DNA of 64,000 nucleotides from Phorcus lineatus (GCA_921293015.1 OV121089.1:40906520-40970519); one strand, 5' to 3'. Counted from the first letter of the stretch, positions 38,094 through 49,990 are shown. Notes: generated by a model not told the origin, from the letters alone. Numbers and translations are program-made.

Positions 38094-38268
38094 CAGGGAT
38101 TGGGAAAGGCAGGGGCCATGGGCCATTTTGCACATTGGATGAAAAAATGGCCCATCACAATTGGAAATTGTACCATTGCTACAAGGGGGAATGGCCCAAT
38201 CAAAATTCTGAAATGACTAAAAGCCCTCAAAATGGCCCATTGTCAAAGGTGTCTTTCCAAGTCCCCGG
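38094..38268. mobile_element. CAGGGATTGGG-family MITE, copy 2
   Basis: It begins CAGGGATTGGGAAAGGCAGG and ends CTTTCCAAGTCCCCG, inverted relative to the copy at 10580. GTTATC stands on both sides. It is carried inside the duplicated block, so the copy at 41596 is its duplicate rather than a separate insertion. Confidence 0.8.
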
Positions 38269-39092
38269 TTATCCTTTACAATTATTGTATTTCATTCCCG
38301 TTTAATTTGATATACGGTAAGAGCTATAATATCCCATTGAAAGTCTTACGTTCTCCAATTTTTAGTATCTTATCACCCTATTAGCTGAATTATGATATGT
38401 TTGCCAGGAATATACTGCTACAACATACTACCCTCAGATGAGCTATTAATTACTGATGTAAACGCATTATACAGGTTGTGATTGACAGCATGCAGGTTAA
38501 GACCAATGTAGGGATCAATGCTAATCTACTAAAGATAATCTCAAAAGGTACCAAACCATGGACAATCGATAAGCCGATAGCGCCATGACTGTGGTAGTTG
38601 TATAAGACCTACTTTCAGTAACCTAGTACGTTGTAGGCGCGGAACGAGTCACACTTAAACGGTTTTTCACTGGTCGATGTGAGTATTTCGAGGTTATTAG
38701 GAGCCCTCGTCTACTCGGAATACTTTTGAATGAAGGCCAAAAAGTGGTTATTACATTATTTTTTTATTATTGGTTATTTTGAAATATTTATTCTCAATGC
38801 GCAAATTCAATGCTCGCAGAATTCTAATAAATTTTACCTCTTTTTGCAACTTCAATAATCACTGTTTTGTTTTTGTAATTTCCAACAAATCCTTTTCTTA
38901 AAAACGTTTTCTCATTTTGTTACACTTCTGATTAAGGGATAATTTAATTTGATTAATTTGTATATATATCCTGTTTTGCTATTGTACCACCGTTAGTGGC
39001 GAATTGAGCTAGATGGATACATCTATAAATCTATGATATTAATATCATCGCAAATGACCTCTGATATAAATCTCGAGACGCCCAATCTATGT

Positions 39093-39154
39093 AAAACTAG
39101 CTGTAATACTTTACGTCCCAAGGTCCGTTATTACCGACCATTACAGCTAGTTTT
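39093..39154. repeat. Short perfect inverted repeat
   Basis: AAAACTAGCTGTAAT (39093-39107) and its exact reverse complement ATTACAGCTAGTTTT (39140-39154) flank 32 bases that also contain GTAATACTTTACG and CGTTATTACCG. The duplicate lies 3,502 bases to the right. Most likely a small fold-back transposon remnant. Confidence 0.55.
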
Positions 39155-40639
39155 AACTAGATTGTAATAAGTCGATCTTAATTTTTCGAAAATCTCTTTA
39201 TTCCCAATTTTTGAATTAGTAACCCTTAAAGTGGAACATTATATTTGAGATCACACTAACTGCAATAATAAATTTCTTATACTTCTTCCGGCCTAATTTT
39301 TGCGGCATTCGAACCCAAGAACCCCTTCTGACTACTTTTCTGTACGCCCCAATGTTATGCAAGCCAATTGATAACAAAGATCACAGTGCCGTTCATTCGA
39401 ATTGGTTTAACTACCCTGAAAGTTCGCGACCTAACCAACATCAACAGCATTGACCTTACCAACAGCTAGCCAACTCGCCAATTTCGCCTCTACGAAATTC
39501 GAGGTCCAACCAGCAGAAGTTCAGCAGTTGATATATTCGATACTCCTCTGACAAGGACTCGACCCGAAAAGTTTCAAAAACTTGTAATATCGCAGATGGT
39601 GTGATCCAAAATATAAAGAGGTTACATTTGTTCACTAAATGGTATCCATTCCTGAACTCTTACGCTGGTAAACAAAAAGGTCGTGTCATGACGTAGCAAG
39701 ACTTTCCTAGCTCGATACGCAAAACTGGCTTCACTTCTGAGCAGGTTTCTTATCTCAAATCCAAAACTGTTATGCTCTTTCCACTCCTTTTCAAATGACT
39801 TTGTTGAAACTTTGCTATTGTTTAATGGATATTATTAATTCGGGGGATCACTTAATTTTGCAACCGTGCCTTTTGTTGAAAATCAGGTACAGTCGTTAGG
39901 GCAAAACTATCATTTTCACATCCAAGGCCAGTTTATATATCTGTAGAAGTTGACAATTATAGGTTATACAAAGAATTAATGCTTCGCTCGTAAAATATCA
40001 CCTGAAGCAGTGGCACTCTATGAAATAAACCAGATATTTGACAAACGTCATTCAGAATGCTCAGCGAAGAAACATGTATATGAAAAAAGATATATCAAGC
40101 ATTGCTTCTGTTTATGTATCTATGTAAGTTCCTGATATCAACGCAAAACCTTTGTCCTGGCAAGTCCATTATTGATACGAGATATATAGCGTTTTACTGA
40201 CAATGAAGCCTATCATTCAATGGCTGTGATTGATAAAGAAACATGGAAACAAAGTTTATGCAAGATTAGCCATTTATTATATTGTTCCAAATGTCAGAGC
40301 GAAGTCAGATGTCTTAGAAGGTCAGGTTTGCATTGCTGCAGAAATAGTATTTTATCATTTTCAAAATAATCCTTAGGTATTATTTATCCTTTCAGAGAAG
40401 TTTCATGGTAACATCTGCCATCGGTTGTAATGAAACTCCATGTTTATCGTTATAGTACGTTGACATAGCACCGATGCCTCGTTTCACAGGTTTAGATGCA
40501 TTGACTTCGATTACATCAGTACATAGCTGGATGTAAAGCAACGCAGAGGATGTACGGAGTTAATGTCACGCTTTTAAATGTCAAGACGAGGGGGAACTCA
40601 AACATAGTCCGCTAGCAGAGTTCGAAGTTCAAAAGGAAT

Positions 40640-41082
40640 GAGAAAATCCCACACGGTCCGTCAACAAGAATAAGAGTCAGAGTCCAAGTTTCTGCAGAGT
40701 TAGTAAGTCACAAAACCAACACACAGTCCGTCAGCAGGATGAAGGGACTGACATATTCCAGGTCTCTGGTGAGTTGGTAAGTTACAAAGCCCACACACAG
40801 ACAGTTCGAAAAAGAAAGATGAAATCTGGGTTCCTGGTGAGTGGTGAGTTAGTAAGTTACCAAACCCTCTCACAGTCAATTAGCAGGAGTAAAGGAGTCA
40901 TAGTTCAAGTATATGGTGAGTTAGTAAGGTGCTCAGGGTCCTGGTGAGTTAGTACGTTACAAAACAATCACACAGCCTGCCATCAGGAGGAAAGGAGTCA
41001 CATTCGAGGTTCCTGGTGAGTCAGTAAGTTATAGAACCAACACATAATCCGCCTTCAGGAGGAAAGGAGTCACAATCAAGGT
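40640..41082 (-). repeat. ~70-bp minisatellite built from the CRD gene's last coding segment, left copy
   Basis: Read on the minus strand, about seven units follow one another. The first is the coding end of the CRD gene (LDCDSFPPEGGLCVGSITY, stop). The next still reads as a variant tail (LECDSFPPDGRLCDCFVTY, stop); later units are more diverged. Most units keep TACTAAC or TACTGAC followed closely by a CAG (ACTCACCAG). The array therefore grew from a coding segment plus its stop codon. Confidence 0.8.
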
Positions 41083-41446
41083 TCATGATTCTTTCGGTAA
41101 CAGCAAACTAGTTCTGCAAGGTGTTGCAGACGCTCTTACAGCTGGGAATAGGCCTATGGAGAATGGTACACACGGGAAAGAACAAGTTGCAGAGACCAGC
41201 CTGAGGCAGATTGGCGGAAGACCCGGATAATCCAATGGACGCTAGTTCCTCCATCAAAACAGCCTGAGCCTCGCCCGTGTCCGCCATGTTGAACATGTTT
41301 GGGAAAAGAAACGATGTGTAGCTTATATTGCAAGGGTGTGGGGTCTGCATGCAGGTGTCAGGAGAAGACGCTGATGACGATATCATGAAAAGACAGGCTA
41401 TGAAGACAGACACCAGCATATTCCGACTGAAAGGAGCAGACGACAT
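41021..41446 (-). pseudogene. Frizzled-type CRD gene, left duplicate with a nonsense codon
   Basis: Same gene as 44521-44946 and nearly identical. One base change turns the GAG after CNTLQN into TAG (41108-41110), so the product would stop after 112 residues and lose the last cysteines of the domain. A second difference gives Val where the right copy has Ala (QAVLMEEL versus QAALMEEL). The duplication junction at 41558 cuts off whatever lies upstream of 45058 in the right copy, so this copy may also lack its native promoter. The rest of the coding sequence is intact down to the original TGA, so inactivation is recent. Confidence 0.8.
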
Positions 41447-41595
41447 TCTGAAGTTTACTTGTTGAAAGCCCGGATGATGACTCAGTGGATCTTTCAATTG
41501 TTGACTCCGATATTTCGCCCGGATATTTCACTGTAAAGATGACAGTCCTAGTGTGAAGTATGTACTTTATCCTTTTTAGATGATTTTACGTTATC

Positions 41596-41770
41596 CAGGG
41601 ATTGGGAAAGGCAGGGGCCATGGGCCATTTTGCACATTGGATGAAAAAATGGCCCATCACAATTGGAAATTGTACCATTGCTACAAGGGGGAATGGCCCA
41701 ATCAAAATTCTGAAATGACTAAAAGCCCTCAAAATGGCCCATTGTCAAAGGTGTCTTTCCAAGTCCCCGG
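41596..41770. mobile_element. CAGGGATTGGG-family MITE, copy 3 (duplicate of copy 2)
   Basis: Identical to the element at 38094-38268 within the tandem duplication. It counts as a copy made by the duplication, not by transposition. Confidence 0.85.
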
Positions 41771-44139
41771 TTATCCTTTACAATTATTGTATTTCATTCC
41801 CGTTTAATTTGATATACGGTAAGAGCTATAATATCCCATTGAAAGTCTTACGTTCTCCAATTTTTAGTATCTTATCACCCTATTAGCTGAATTATGATAT
41901 GTTTGCCAGGAATATACTGCTACAACATACTACCCTCAGATGAGCTATTAATTACTGATGTAAACGCATTATACAGGTTGTGATTGACAGCATGCAGGTT
42001 AAGACCAATGTAGGGATCAATGCTAATCTACTAAAGATAATCTCAAAAGGTACCAAACCATGGACAATCGATAAGCCGATAGCGCCATGACTGTGGTAGT
42101 TGTATAAGACCTACTTTCAGTAACCTAGTACGTTGTAGGCGCGGAACGAGTCACACTTAAACGGTTTTTCACTGGTCGATGTGAGTATTTCGAGGTTATT
42201 AGGAGCCCTCGTCTACTCGGAATACTTTTGAATGAAGGCCAAAAAGTGGTTATTACATTATTTTTTTATTATTGGTTATTTTGAAATATTTATTCTCAAT
42301 GCGCAAATTCAATGCTCGCAGAATTCTAATAAATTTTACCTCTTTTTGCAACTTCAATAATCACTGTTTTGTTTTTGTAATTTCCAACAAATCCTTTTCT
42401 TAAAAACGTTTTCTCATTTTGTTACACTTCTGATTAAGGGATAATTTAATTTGATTAATTTGTATATATATCCTGTTTTGCTATTGTACCACCGTTAGTG
42501 GCGAATTGAGCTAGATGGATACATCTATAAATCTATGATATTAATATCATCGCAAATGACCTCTGATATAAATCTCGAGACGCCCAATCTATGTAAAACT
42601 AGCTGTAATACTTTACGTCCCAAGGTCCGTTATTACCGACCATTACAGCTAGTTTTAACTAGATTGTAATAAGTCGATCTTAATTTTTCGAAAATCTCTT
42701 TATTCCCAATTTTTGAATTAGTAACCCTTAAAGTGGAACATTATATTTGAGATCACACTAACTGCAATAATAAATTTCTTATACTTCTTCCGGCCTAATT
42801 TTTGCGGCATTCGAACCCAAGAACCCCTTCTGACTACTTTTCTGTACGCCCCAATGTTATGCAAGCCAATTGATAACAAAGATCACAGTGCCGTTCATTC
42901 GAATTGGTTTAACTACCCTGAAAGTTCGCGACCTAACCAACATCGACAGCATTGACCTTACCAACAGCTAGCCATCTCGCCAATTTCGCCTCTACGAAAT
43001 TCGAGGTCCAACCAGCAGAAGTTCAGCAGTTGATATATTCGATACTCCTCTGACAAGGACTCGACCCGAAAAGTTTCAAAAACTTGTAATATCGCAGATG
43101 GTGTGATCCAAAATATAAAGAGGTTACATTTGTTCACTAAATGGTATCCATTCCTGAACTCTTACGCTGGTAAACAAAAAGGTCGTGTCATGACGTAGCA
43201 AGACTTTCCTAGCTCGATACGCAAAACTGGCTTCACTTCTGAGCAGGTTTCTTATCTCAAATCCAAAACTGTTATGCTCTTTCCACTCCTTTTCAAATGA
43301 CTTTGTTGAAACTTTGCTATTGTTTAATGGATATTATTAATTCGGGGGATCACTTAATTTTGCAACCGTGCCTTTTGTTGAAAATCAGGTACAGTCGTTA
43401 GGGCAAAACTATCATTTTCACATCCAAGGCCAGTTTATATATCTGTAGAAGTTGACAATTATAGGTTATACAAAGAATTAATGCTTCGCTCGTAAAATAT
43501 CACCTGAAGCAGTGGCACTCTATGAAATAAACCAGATATTTGACAAACGTCATTCAGAATGCTCAGCGAAGAAACATGTATATGAAAAAAGATATATCAA
43601 GCATTGCTTCTGTTTATGTATCTATGTAAGTTCCTGATATCAACGCAAAACCTTTGTCCTGGCAAGTCCATTATTGATACGAGATATATAGCGTTTTACT
43701 GACAATGAAGCCTATCATTCAATGGCTGTGATTGATAAAGAAACATGGAAACAAAGTTTATGCAAGATTAGCCATTTATTATATTGTTCCAAATGTCAGA
43801 GCGAAGTCAGATGTCTTAGAAGGTCAGGTTTGCATTGCTGCAGAAATAGTATTTTATCATTTTCAAAATAATCCTTAGGTATTATTTACCCTTTCAGAGA
43901 AGTTTCATGGTAAAATCTGCCATCGGTTGTAATGAAACTCCATGTTTATCGTTATAGTACGTTGACATAGCACCGATGCCTCGTTTCACAGGTTTAGATG
44001 CATTGACTTCGATTACATCAGTACATAGCTGGATGTAAAGCAACGCAGAGGATGTACGGAGTTAATATCACGCTTTTAAATGTCAAGAAGAGGGGGAACT
44101 CAAACATAGTCCGCTAGCAGAGTTCGAAGTTCAAAAGGA

Positions 44140-44582
44140 ATGAGAAAATCCCACACGGTCCGTCAACAAGAATAAGAGTCAGAGTCCAAGTTTCTGCAGT
44201 TAGTAAGTCACAAAACCAACACACAGTCCGTCAGCAGGATGAAGGGACTGACATATTCCAGGTCTCTGGTGAGTTGGTAAGTTACAAAGCCCACACACAG
44301 ACAGTTCGAAAAAGAAAGATGAAATCTGGGTTCCTGGTGAGTGGTGAGTTAGTAAGTTACCAAACCCTCTCACAGTCAATTAGCAGGAGTAAAGGAGTCA
44401 TAGTTCAAGTATATGGTGAGTTAGTAAGGTGCTCAGGGTCCTGGTGAGTTAGTACGTTACAAAACAATCACACAGCCTGCCATCAGGAGGAAAGGAGTCA
44501 CATTCGAGGTTCCTGGTGAGTCAGTAAGTTATAGAACCAACACATAATCCGCCTTCAGGAGGAAAGGAGTCACAATCAAGGT
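44140..44582 (-). repeat. ~70-bp minisatellite next to the CRD gene, right copy
   Basis: Same array as 40640-41082, differing mainly by a 2-base deletion in one unit (TTTCTGCAGTTAGTAAG against TTTCTGCAGAGTTAG) and a few substitutions. Its first unit is the true coding end of the open CRD gene. Confidence 0.8.
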
Positions 44583-44946
44583 TCATGATTCTTTCGGTAA
44601 CAGCAAACTCGTTCTGCAAGGTGTTGCAGACGCTCTTACAGCTGGGAATAGGCCTATGGAGAATGGTACACACGGGAAAGAACAAGTTGCAGAGACCAGC
44701 CTGAGGCAGATTGGCGGAAGACCCGGATAATCCAATGGACGCTAGTTCCTCCATCAAAGCAGCCTGAGCCTCGCCCGTGTCCGCCATGTTGAACATGTTT
44801 GGGAAAAGAAACGAGGTGTAGCTTATATTGCAAGGGTGTGGGGTCTGCATGCAGGTGTCAGGAGAAGACGCTGATGACGATATCATGAAAAGACAAGCTA
44901 TGAAGACAGACACCAGCATATTCCGACTGAAAGGAGCAGACGACAT
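44521..44946 (-). CDS. Small secreted protein with a Frizzled-type cysteine-rich domain
   Basis: The frame from the ATG at 44946 gives 141 residues. A second Met at residue 10 starts a clear signal peptide (MLVSVFIACLFMISSSASS). The mature part reads CMQTPHPCNISYTSFLFPNM, then LCNLFFPVCTILHRPIPSCK, SVCNTLQNEF and LDCDSFPPEGGLCVG. This matches the order of the Frizzled/sFRP CRD (C...C.N..Y...PN, LC...PVC...IPPC..LC, L.C..FP). The domain binds Wnts, or related ligands and lipids, outside the cell. One usual cysteine is replaced in the NEF stretch, so one disulfide may be missing. There is no transmembrane segment or netrin domain, so the product would be a CRD-only secreted protein, possibly a decoy. 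The model is single-exon; an upstream exon cannot be excluded. Wnt binding is inferred from the fold only. Confidence 0.75.
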   Translation of the reverse strand: MSSAPFSRNMLVSVFIACLFMISSSASSPDTCMQTPHPCNISYTSFLFPNMFNMADTGEAQAALMEELASIGLSGSSANLPQAGLCNLFFPVCTILHRPIPSCKSVCNTLQNEFAVTERIMNLDCDSFPPEGGLCVGSITY

Positions 44947-45058
44947 TCTGAAGTTTACTTGTTGAAAGCCCGGATGATGACTCAGTGGATCTTTCAATTG
45001 TTGACTCCGATATTTCGCCCGGATATTTCACTGTAAAGATGACAGTCCTAGTGTGAAG

Positions 45059-45494
45059 CTCTGTGGTGTCCGGTACCTGATATCTGCTAGCCGGAATGAT
45101 ACAAGTCGGAGATAAAAATGTACCGTTATACTCGACAATCATGTAAATTTCATTTTAAATGATATATGGACTGCAAAGGTCAACGAGAAACTGCTGTAAA
45201 CTCTATCTGATGAATGTCAAACGTTTAAACAATTAGAGGAATATTTTTATAGTTAATTATAATCATATCCTAAAAGAGGAGACTCTTAGTCAGTTATGAG
45301 ATGTGAAAAAAGAGAGTTAACAATTTCATCAAGCTCTCGTCAAATAAACATATTTTCACATAGGTTCCTTAATGTGATACATTTTGATACAGTTATATGT
45401 CCTCTCTATATAAGAAATCAAGACACAAATCGAAAATCTAGTGTCGTTTCGTATTTTGATTATTTGCCATTACTTTGCTAGAGAGTTCATAAAT
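45059..45494. other. Upstream region of the CRD gene; no exon seen
   Basis: Only short chance frames. It is the unique sequence that directly precedes the right-hand CRD gene on its minus strand, so it is the likely place for a promoter or 5' exon. No TATA-like or other decisive element was assigned. Confidence 0.4.
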
Positions 45495-45510
45495 CACTTC
45501 CAAGCATTTA

Positions 45511-47195
45511 TTAGATTTATATAGGTAGGGGTAAAGAAGTCAGAGCAGTGTTTTGTGATATAAGTAAGGCTTTTTGATAAAGTGTGGCATAAAGGGCTTT
45601 TATACAAATTAAAATCGTTTGGCAAAGGAGGAAAATTATTAGAATGGCTCGAAAGTTTTCTGACTGACAGAACCCAAAAAGTAGTTATAAATGGATATAA
45701 CTCAAAATTTTAATCTGTAATGGCAGGTGTCCCTCAAGGATCGGTTTTAGGACCCTTGTTATTCTTGATATATATCAATGACCTTGTTGAAGATATTGAT
45801 CGTAACATACGCCTTTTTGCTGACGACACGTTATTGTAGGTAATAATAGAAGATCCGGTTTTATCAGCAAACAAACTTAACGATGCTTTACAAAAAAATT
45901 CTATGTGGGCGAATAAATGGCAAGTAAGTTCGACCCTCAAAAAACGGAAACAATTCAGTTTAGTAGAAAGAGGGTGGCCAGCTCTAAGCCTCACTTAAAC
46001 ATGCAAGGTATACCTATTGCTGAAGTTGGTGAACATAAACATTTAGGTCTTATATTGCAAGAAGATGCTAGCTGGGCTGCTCAAGTCAACAGTATTGTAG
46101 ATAAAGTCACTCCTATGATAAACTGCTTAAGGAGTTTAAAATACCGCCTATCGCGTAGATCACTACAGACCATGTATCATTCTTTCATTTTACCTATTTT
46201 TGACTATTTTAGTCATATTTGGGATAACTTTACGGCAACCCAAAAAGCCAATTTAGAAAAATTACAATTAGACGCACTTAGAACTATCTGTGGGGCGACA
46301 AGGGGCACAAGTCATAATAAACTGTATGCACAAACTAATATCATACCTCTAAATGATAGAAGACGTGTACAAAAAGTAAACCTTTTTTATAAAATGGTAA
46401 ACGGTAAAGCACCAAATTATCTATGTGACCTACTTCCAGATAGTGTATCGGCAGGAAATCCGTACGGTTTAAGAAACTCGTCAAATATACAAAATATTCA
46501 AATTAAAACATCGACTTATTCAAAATCATTCCTTCCAAGTACAATTGATCTTTGGAATGCTTTACCAAATGACATAAAAGTGTTAGAATCCCAGAAAATG
46601 TTTACTGAGAAAATTACCCCTAGGCTAGGAAATTCATTTGGATTTGATCTGAATAACGGAAATCGATTTTGTCAAATTTCTCATTGCAGACTTCGTTTAG
46701 GATGTAGCGATTTAAATTTTTATAAATTTAAGAGACATATTTCAAATGACCCGTCATGTTCATGCGGCGCAGAACACGAAGATACATCACATTATTTACT
46801 CATATGTCCAAATTACTCACTGCTAAGAAATAAAGCGTTATTCTACAACAATGGTTACAGTTTAAAAACAATTTTATACGGAAATAAAGAATTATCTGAT
46901 GTTGACAACTCGGCTATTCAACAATCTGTTTACCTTTTTATCACCAATTCCTGTAGATTTGATAAGAAATGATTTGAAATGTTTCATCTCTAAATTAGCG
47001 TGAAGAAATTGCCTTTGCAATATTGAATATCTTAACTAAATTGTGTTGCAACTGTACATCTTATTAGTTTGTCATAACTTTTTTTTACATGTTTGATGGT
47101 TTTAAGATATAATTTTGTATTGGAGCGGAATTAATATAAGCTTCCAGCTTGTTTGCCAATCCATTTTCATTACAATGAATAAAATATGTTTAAAC
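45511..47195 (+). mobile_element. 5'-truncated non-LTR retrotransposon (LINE) with 16-bp target duplication
   Basis: CACTTCCAAGCATTTA stands on both sides (45495-45510 and 47196-47211), defining a 1,685-bp insert. The left part still shows reverse-transcriptase motifs in plus-strand frames ([50 protein letters not shown]) broken by a few frame changes and stops. A 351-residue open frame (45917-46972) covers the thumb and C-terminal region (KHLGLILQEDASW, SRRSLQTMYHSFILPIFDY) and ends with a CCHC-like stretch SCSCGAEHEDTSHYLLICPN. The 3' UTR runs to 47195 without a long poly-A. The motifs place it in the jockey/CR1/RTE-like world of LINEs; the clade is not settled. It was dead on arrival by 5' truncation. 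Confidence 0.88.
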
Positions 47196-47931
47196 CACTT
47201 CCAAGCATTTAAATCCGAGGCCAGTGTTTGTAACCATTAAATCATCGTACAATCTCTATCTCAATATAACATTCACATTTCATAACATAGTACTGCAAAG
47301 TTTAACAAAATTTGTAATGTAATGATTTCAAATAGTGAAAAAAATGTAAAGCCTTAATTGTATATGATTTGACAAAGAGGCCTATCATCATTTGGAATCG
47401 TTAAACACAACGTTTAGCGAAAGTTCGAAGATATTATGACAAATGACATTTGACTTTGAATTACGGTTGGCTTTACACGTGATGAAAAATATTTTTACTA
47501 ATAACAGTTCAAAGAATCTACAACCCAAATTGCAGACTTTAAATAGTTTATATGTAAACGTTACTGGCATAATGACAAAGTAATGAGTGCTAATTAAAAT
47601 CAGATTTTTTGTTGTTTTAGATAAGGATGTTGACTTTCGTTCTCCTAATTGGCAGGCAGAGAAAGAAAACAAGGGGTATTAAATCCTACTTTCCCGGTTT
47701 TTTAAAACGATATTAGCCTCCCTTTTCACAGGAACTGCTGAACTCCTATTACTTCTTATTCCACCATAACTTCTCTAACAGACTAACCAATCGGGAATAG
47801 TTTACTTGCGAAGAATGTTATCCACTTGTAACAAGGGTTACCAGGCTGTTAATCTTTTAACCAGCGATGGGTTCTATAAGCCTTGCTGCACCGATTTCTA
47901 ACATGTACAGGAAGAGGTTCAACATTGCCTA

Positions 47932-48286
47932 ATAAGGATGGGTATCGCGATACAGAAAAGCGTATTGTAATACGTTTTGCAATATATTGGTTCTTTTCAT
48001 ATTTTAATAACAGCAATTAGAACAGTGATCATTGCTCAACGTTTTGTGGAGAGAGATAATTCAGTGACTGCTTTCGGACTTTTAACATGTATGTGCTATT
48101 TTCACTTTGCAAATTTACACTTTGTGTTAAAACTTTCTTTTTAATGTTACGTTTTTCTGCAATTTTACATGGAAATCGTAAATTTTTAAATCTCCGATAT
48201 ATTGGATACATTCAGAGGACTGTACCGGAACGTATCGTCTTGTTTCTGTTCAATATACCGATATACCGATAATACCGCGCACCCTC
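47932..48286. mobile_element. 355-bp hAT-type MITE with 8-bp target duplication
   Basis: ATTGCCTA occurs directly on both sides (47924-47931 and 48287-48294). The insert begins ATAAGGATGGGTATCGCGAT and ends GATAATACCGCGCACCCTC, which are imperfect inverted repeats of each other. An 8-bp duplication and this end style fit a non-autonomous hAT element. The short frames inside on both strands are not genes. Confidence 0.75.
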
Positions 48287-48294
48287 ATTGCCTA

Positions 48295-49976
48295 ACCATT
48301 TGATAATATCAGTCAGTCCTTGTATCCAATGTCTTATATTTTTATATCGTATAATGATTTTCATAGGCCTATATTGACCGAGTGCTTTAAATATAACTTG
48401 TATGCAATGATTTTATTCATGTATTATGTTTCACCATATGATGTATGTACAACTTGTAACAGCACGTGACAATGAAATAAACATTTGTTCTTCTTCTTCT
48501 GGCCGTCGATTGGATATTCTTTCCGGGTCTTTGTTAACGGAATTACCATAAATCCCCTTTTGCTGGTACATTGATCTTTTTTCGATCAAAGATTATGACT
48601 TTAATCTTTAGTGATAGTCAGTGATTTTGATGAAAAATATTGGTATGGTTTGACGTACGTGACTCCTATACTATACCTAACCTATACCATGTGTCAGTCA
48701 ACCCTTCCATGGACAAAGTAGATTCTTCATTTTATCGCCTGCAAAAATGATTTTGAAAGCTTTTGTTGGGGATAATTAAATGTAAATTCTTTTACAGTGA
48801 CCAATATAAGCGAAGTCAAATACTGTTGCGATCTATAAGGACAGGGTGGTTTAGGCCTACAGTTATTCTATCCATTTCTAAGTTGAATGTTCAATAGCAA
48901 ACTTCCCTGCAAGGCATAAAATTAGCAAGTCTCCAACACAGGCTGATAAAGCCTTGCTGGATTTCCTCACCTTCTGAATGCCAGCTGTTCAATTATAAAA
49001 ATGGTGCTCCTGACCTCGATAGTACCAGAAAATCTCCTATCAGTTACTGTTAATGATTAATCAAAATTTGAAGCACTGCAGCAAGATTTATATTAGGAGA
49101 CTGACAAATGGGATTTGTTTATTTCCTTTTGCTTCAAATTATAAGTCCTCTCTTTAAATTCTTCAGGTGGATGAGCAACTGGAATGTATCATATCAAATT
49201 GTTTTACTCCATTAAGTTATGGTTAAAATGTTTCAGCTCGATGGTTATTCAGTATAGTACCATGTCATGTTTTACAAGTTCTAGTTGATGCTGCCTGAGT
49301 AATATGTTCTGATAATTCTACAGTTTATACTTTGGACCCAATCTAGACTCCATAGATCTGATGATATTATTACCCTCCCTTTGGTAGCCCAACTGTCTTC
49401 TATCAGCCAATCAAATGCGCCTTAAACTTGAAATAAACTTACATCATGATCTGCCCTACACTTAGTACTAGTGTTAACTTTGAGTGTTTTTCTTACGTTT
49501 ACTCCAAGGCAAATTGTATAGAATAATTTTGCATGAAATCAACATGCTTGAAAACTAGACCGAGCAAGTACACCAACAAGGGCAAACGGACAAAAGCTCT
49601 GCCTTGAAGCCCCGGCAGATAACTTGATTAGTAAATCTATTTCAATAATCTATTTCTGAACAGGAGTCGGATTTTGGATTTTCTATCCTATAAACACGGA
49701 CAATCAAATTATTTTGTTTAAGTGTTACTGGCTAAACTGATGACATACATTATAGAAACCCATTTTTACCAACATCTTTTCTGTATAACTATGAAGTGGA
49801 GGTGTATAATCATTGAAAACGGTTGATTGGTCCTCTGGACATGCCAGCAGAGACAGTAGATTGGATTAAAGCCCCACAAAGGGAGGTAATAAGGTATTGG
49901 GTCAAGCTGAGGATGGGTCGAGAGTAAATAGTGTAGAATTATCGGAACATATACTCTGAATCATCGAGGATGACAG
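48295..49976. other. Gene-free stretch
   Basis: AT-rich DNA with a small TTCTTCTTCTTC run near 48490. No exon, RNA gene or clear transposon recognised. Confidence 0.5.
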
Positions 49977-49990
49977 CTGTAATGTTGTAA

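Larger units (their letters stand above)
38056..41558. repeat. 3.5-kb tandem duplication, left copy
   Basis: The sequence from 38056 recurs at 41558 onward with an offset of 3,502 bases (3,500 after a 2-base indel in the minisatellite) and only scattered single differences. The unit contains a MITE near its left end, a 15-bp inverted repeat (39093-39107/39140-39154), a minisatellite and a Frizzled-type CRD gene at its right end. The junction shows at most one base of shared sequence (G), which suggests end-joining rather than recombination between repeats. Confidence 0.95.
41559..45058. repeat. 3.5-kb tandem duplication, right copy
   Basis: Second copy of the block starting at 38056. Beyond 45058 the sequence leaves the shared block (CTCTGTGGTG...), which is probably the ancestral upstream context of the CRD gene. 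The few differences between the copies are scattered, in coding and non-coding DNA alike, as expected of a recent event. A collapsed or falsely duplicated haplotype in the assembly is the main alternative. Confidence 0.95.

Noticed and set aside
39295-39350. tRNA gene, from the B-box-like GGGTTCGAATGCC on the minus strand
   Set aside because: No A box at the right distance and no cloverleaf; at most a SINE remnant.
44858-45142. 94-aa minus-strand frame (MIVEYNGTFLSPTCIIPAS) as an upstream exon of the CRD gene
   Set aside because: It overlaps the signal-peptide coding region in another frame and has no splice donor joining it to the CRD frame; kept only as possible leader sequence.
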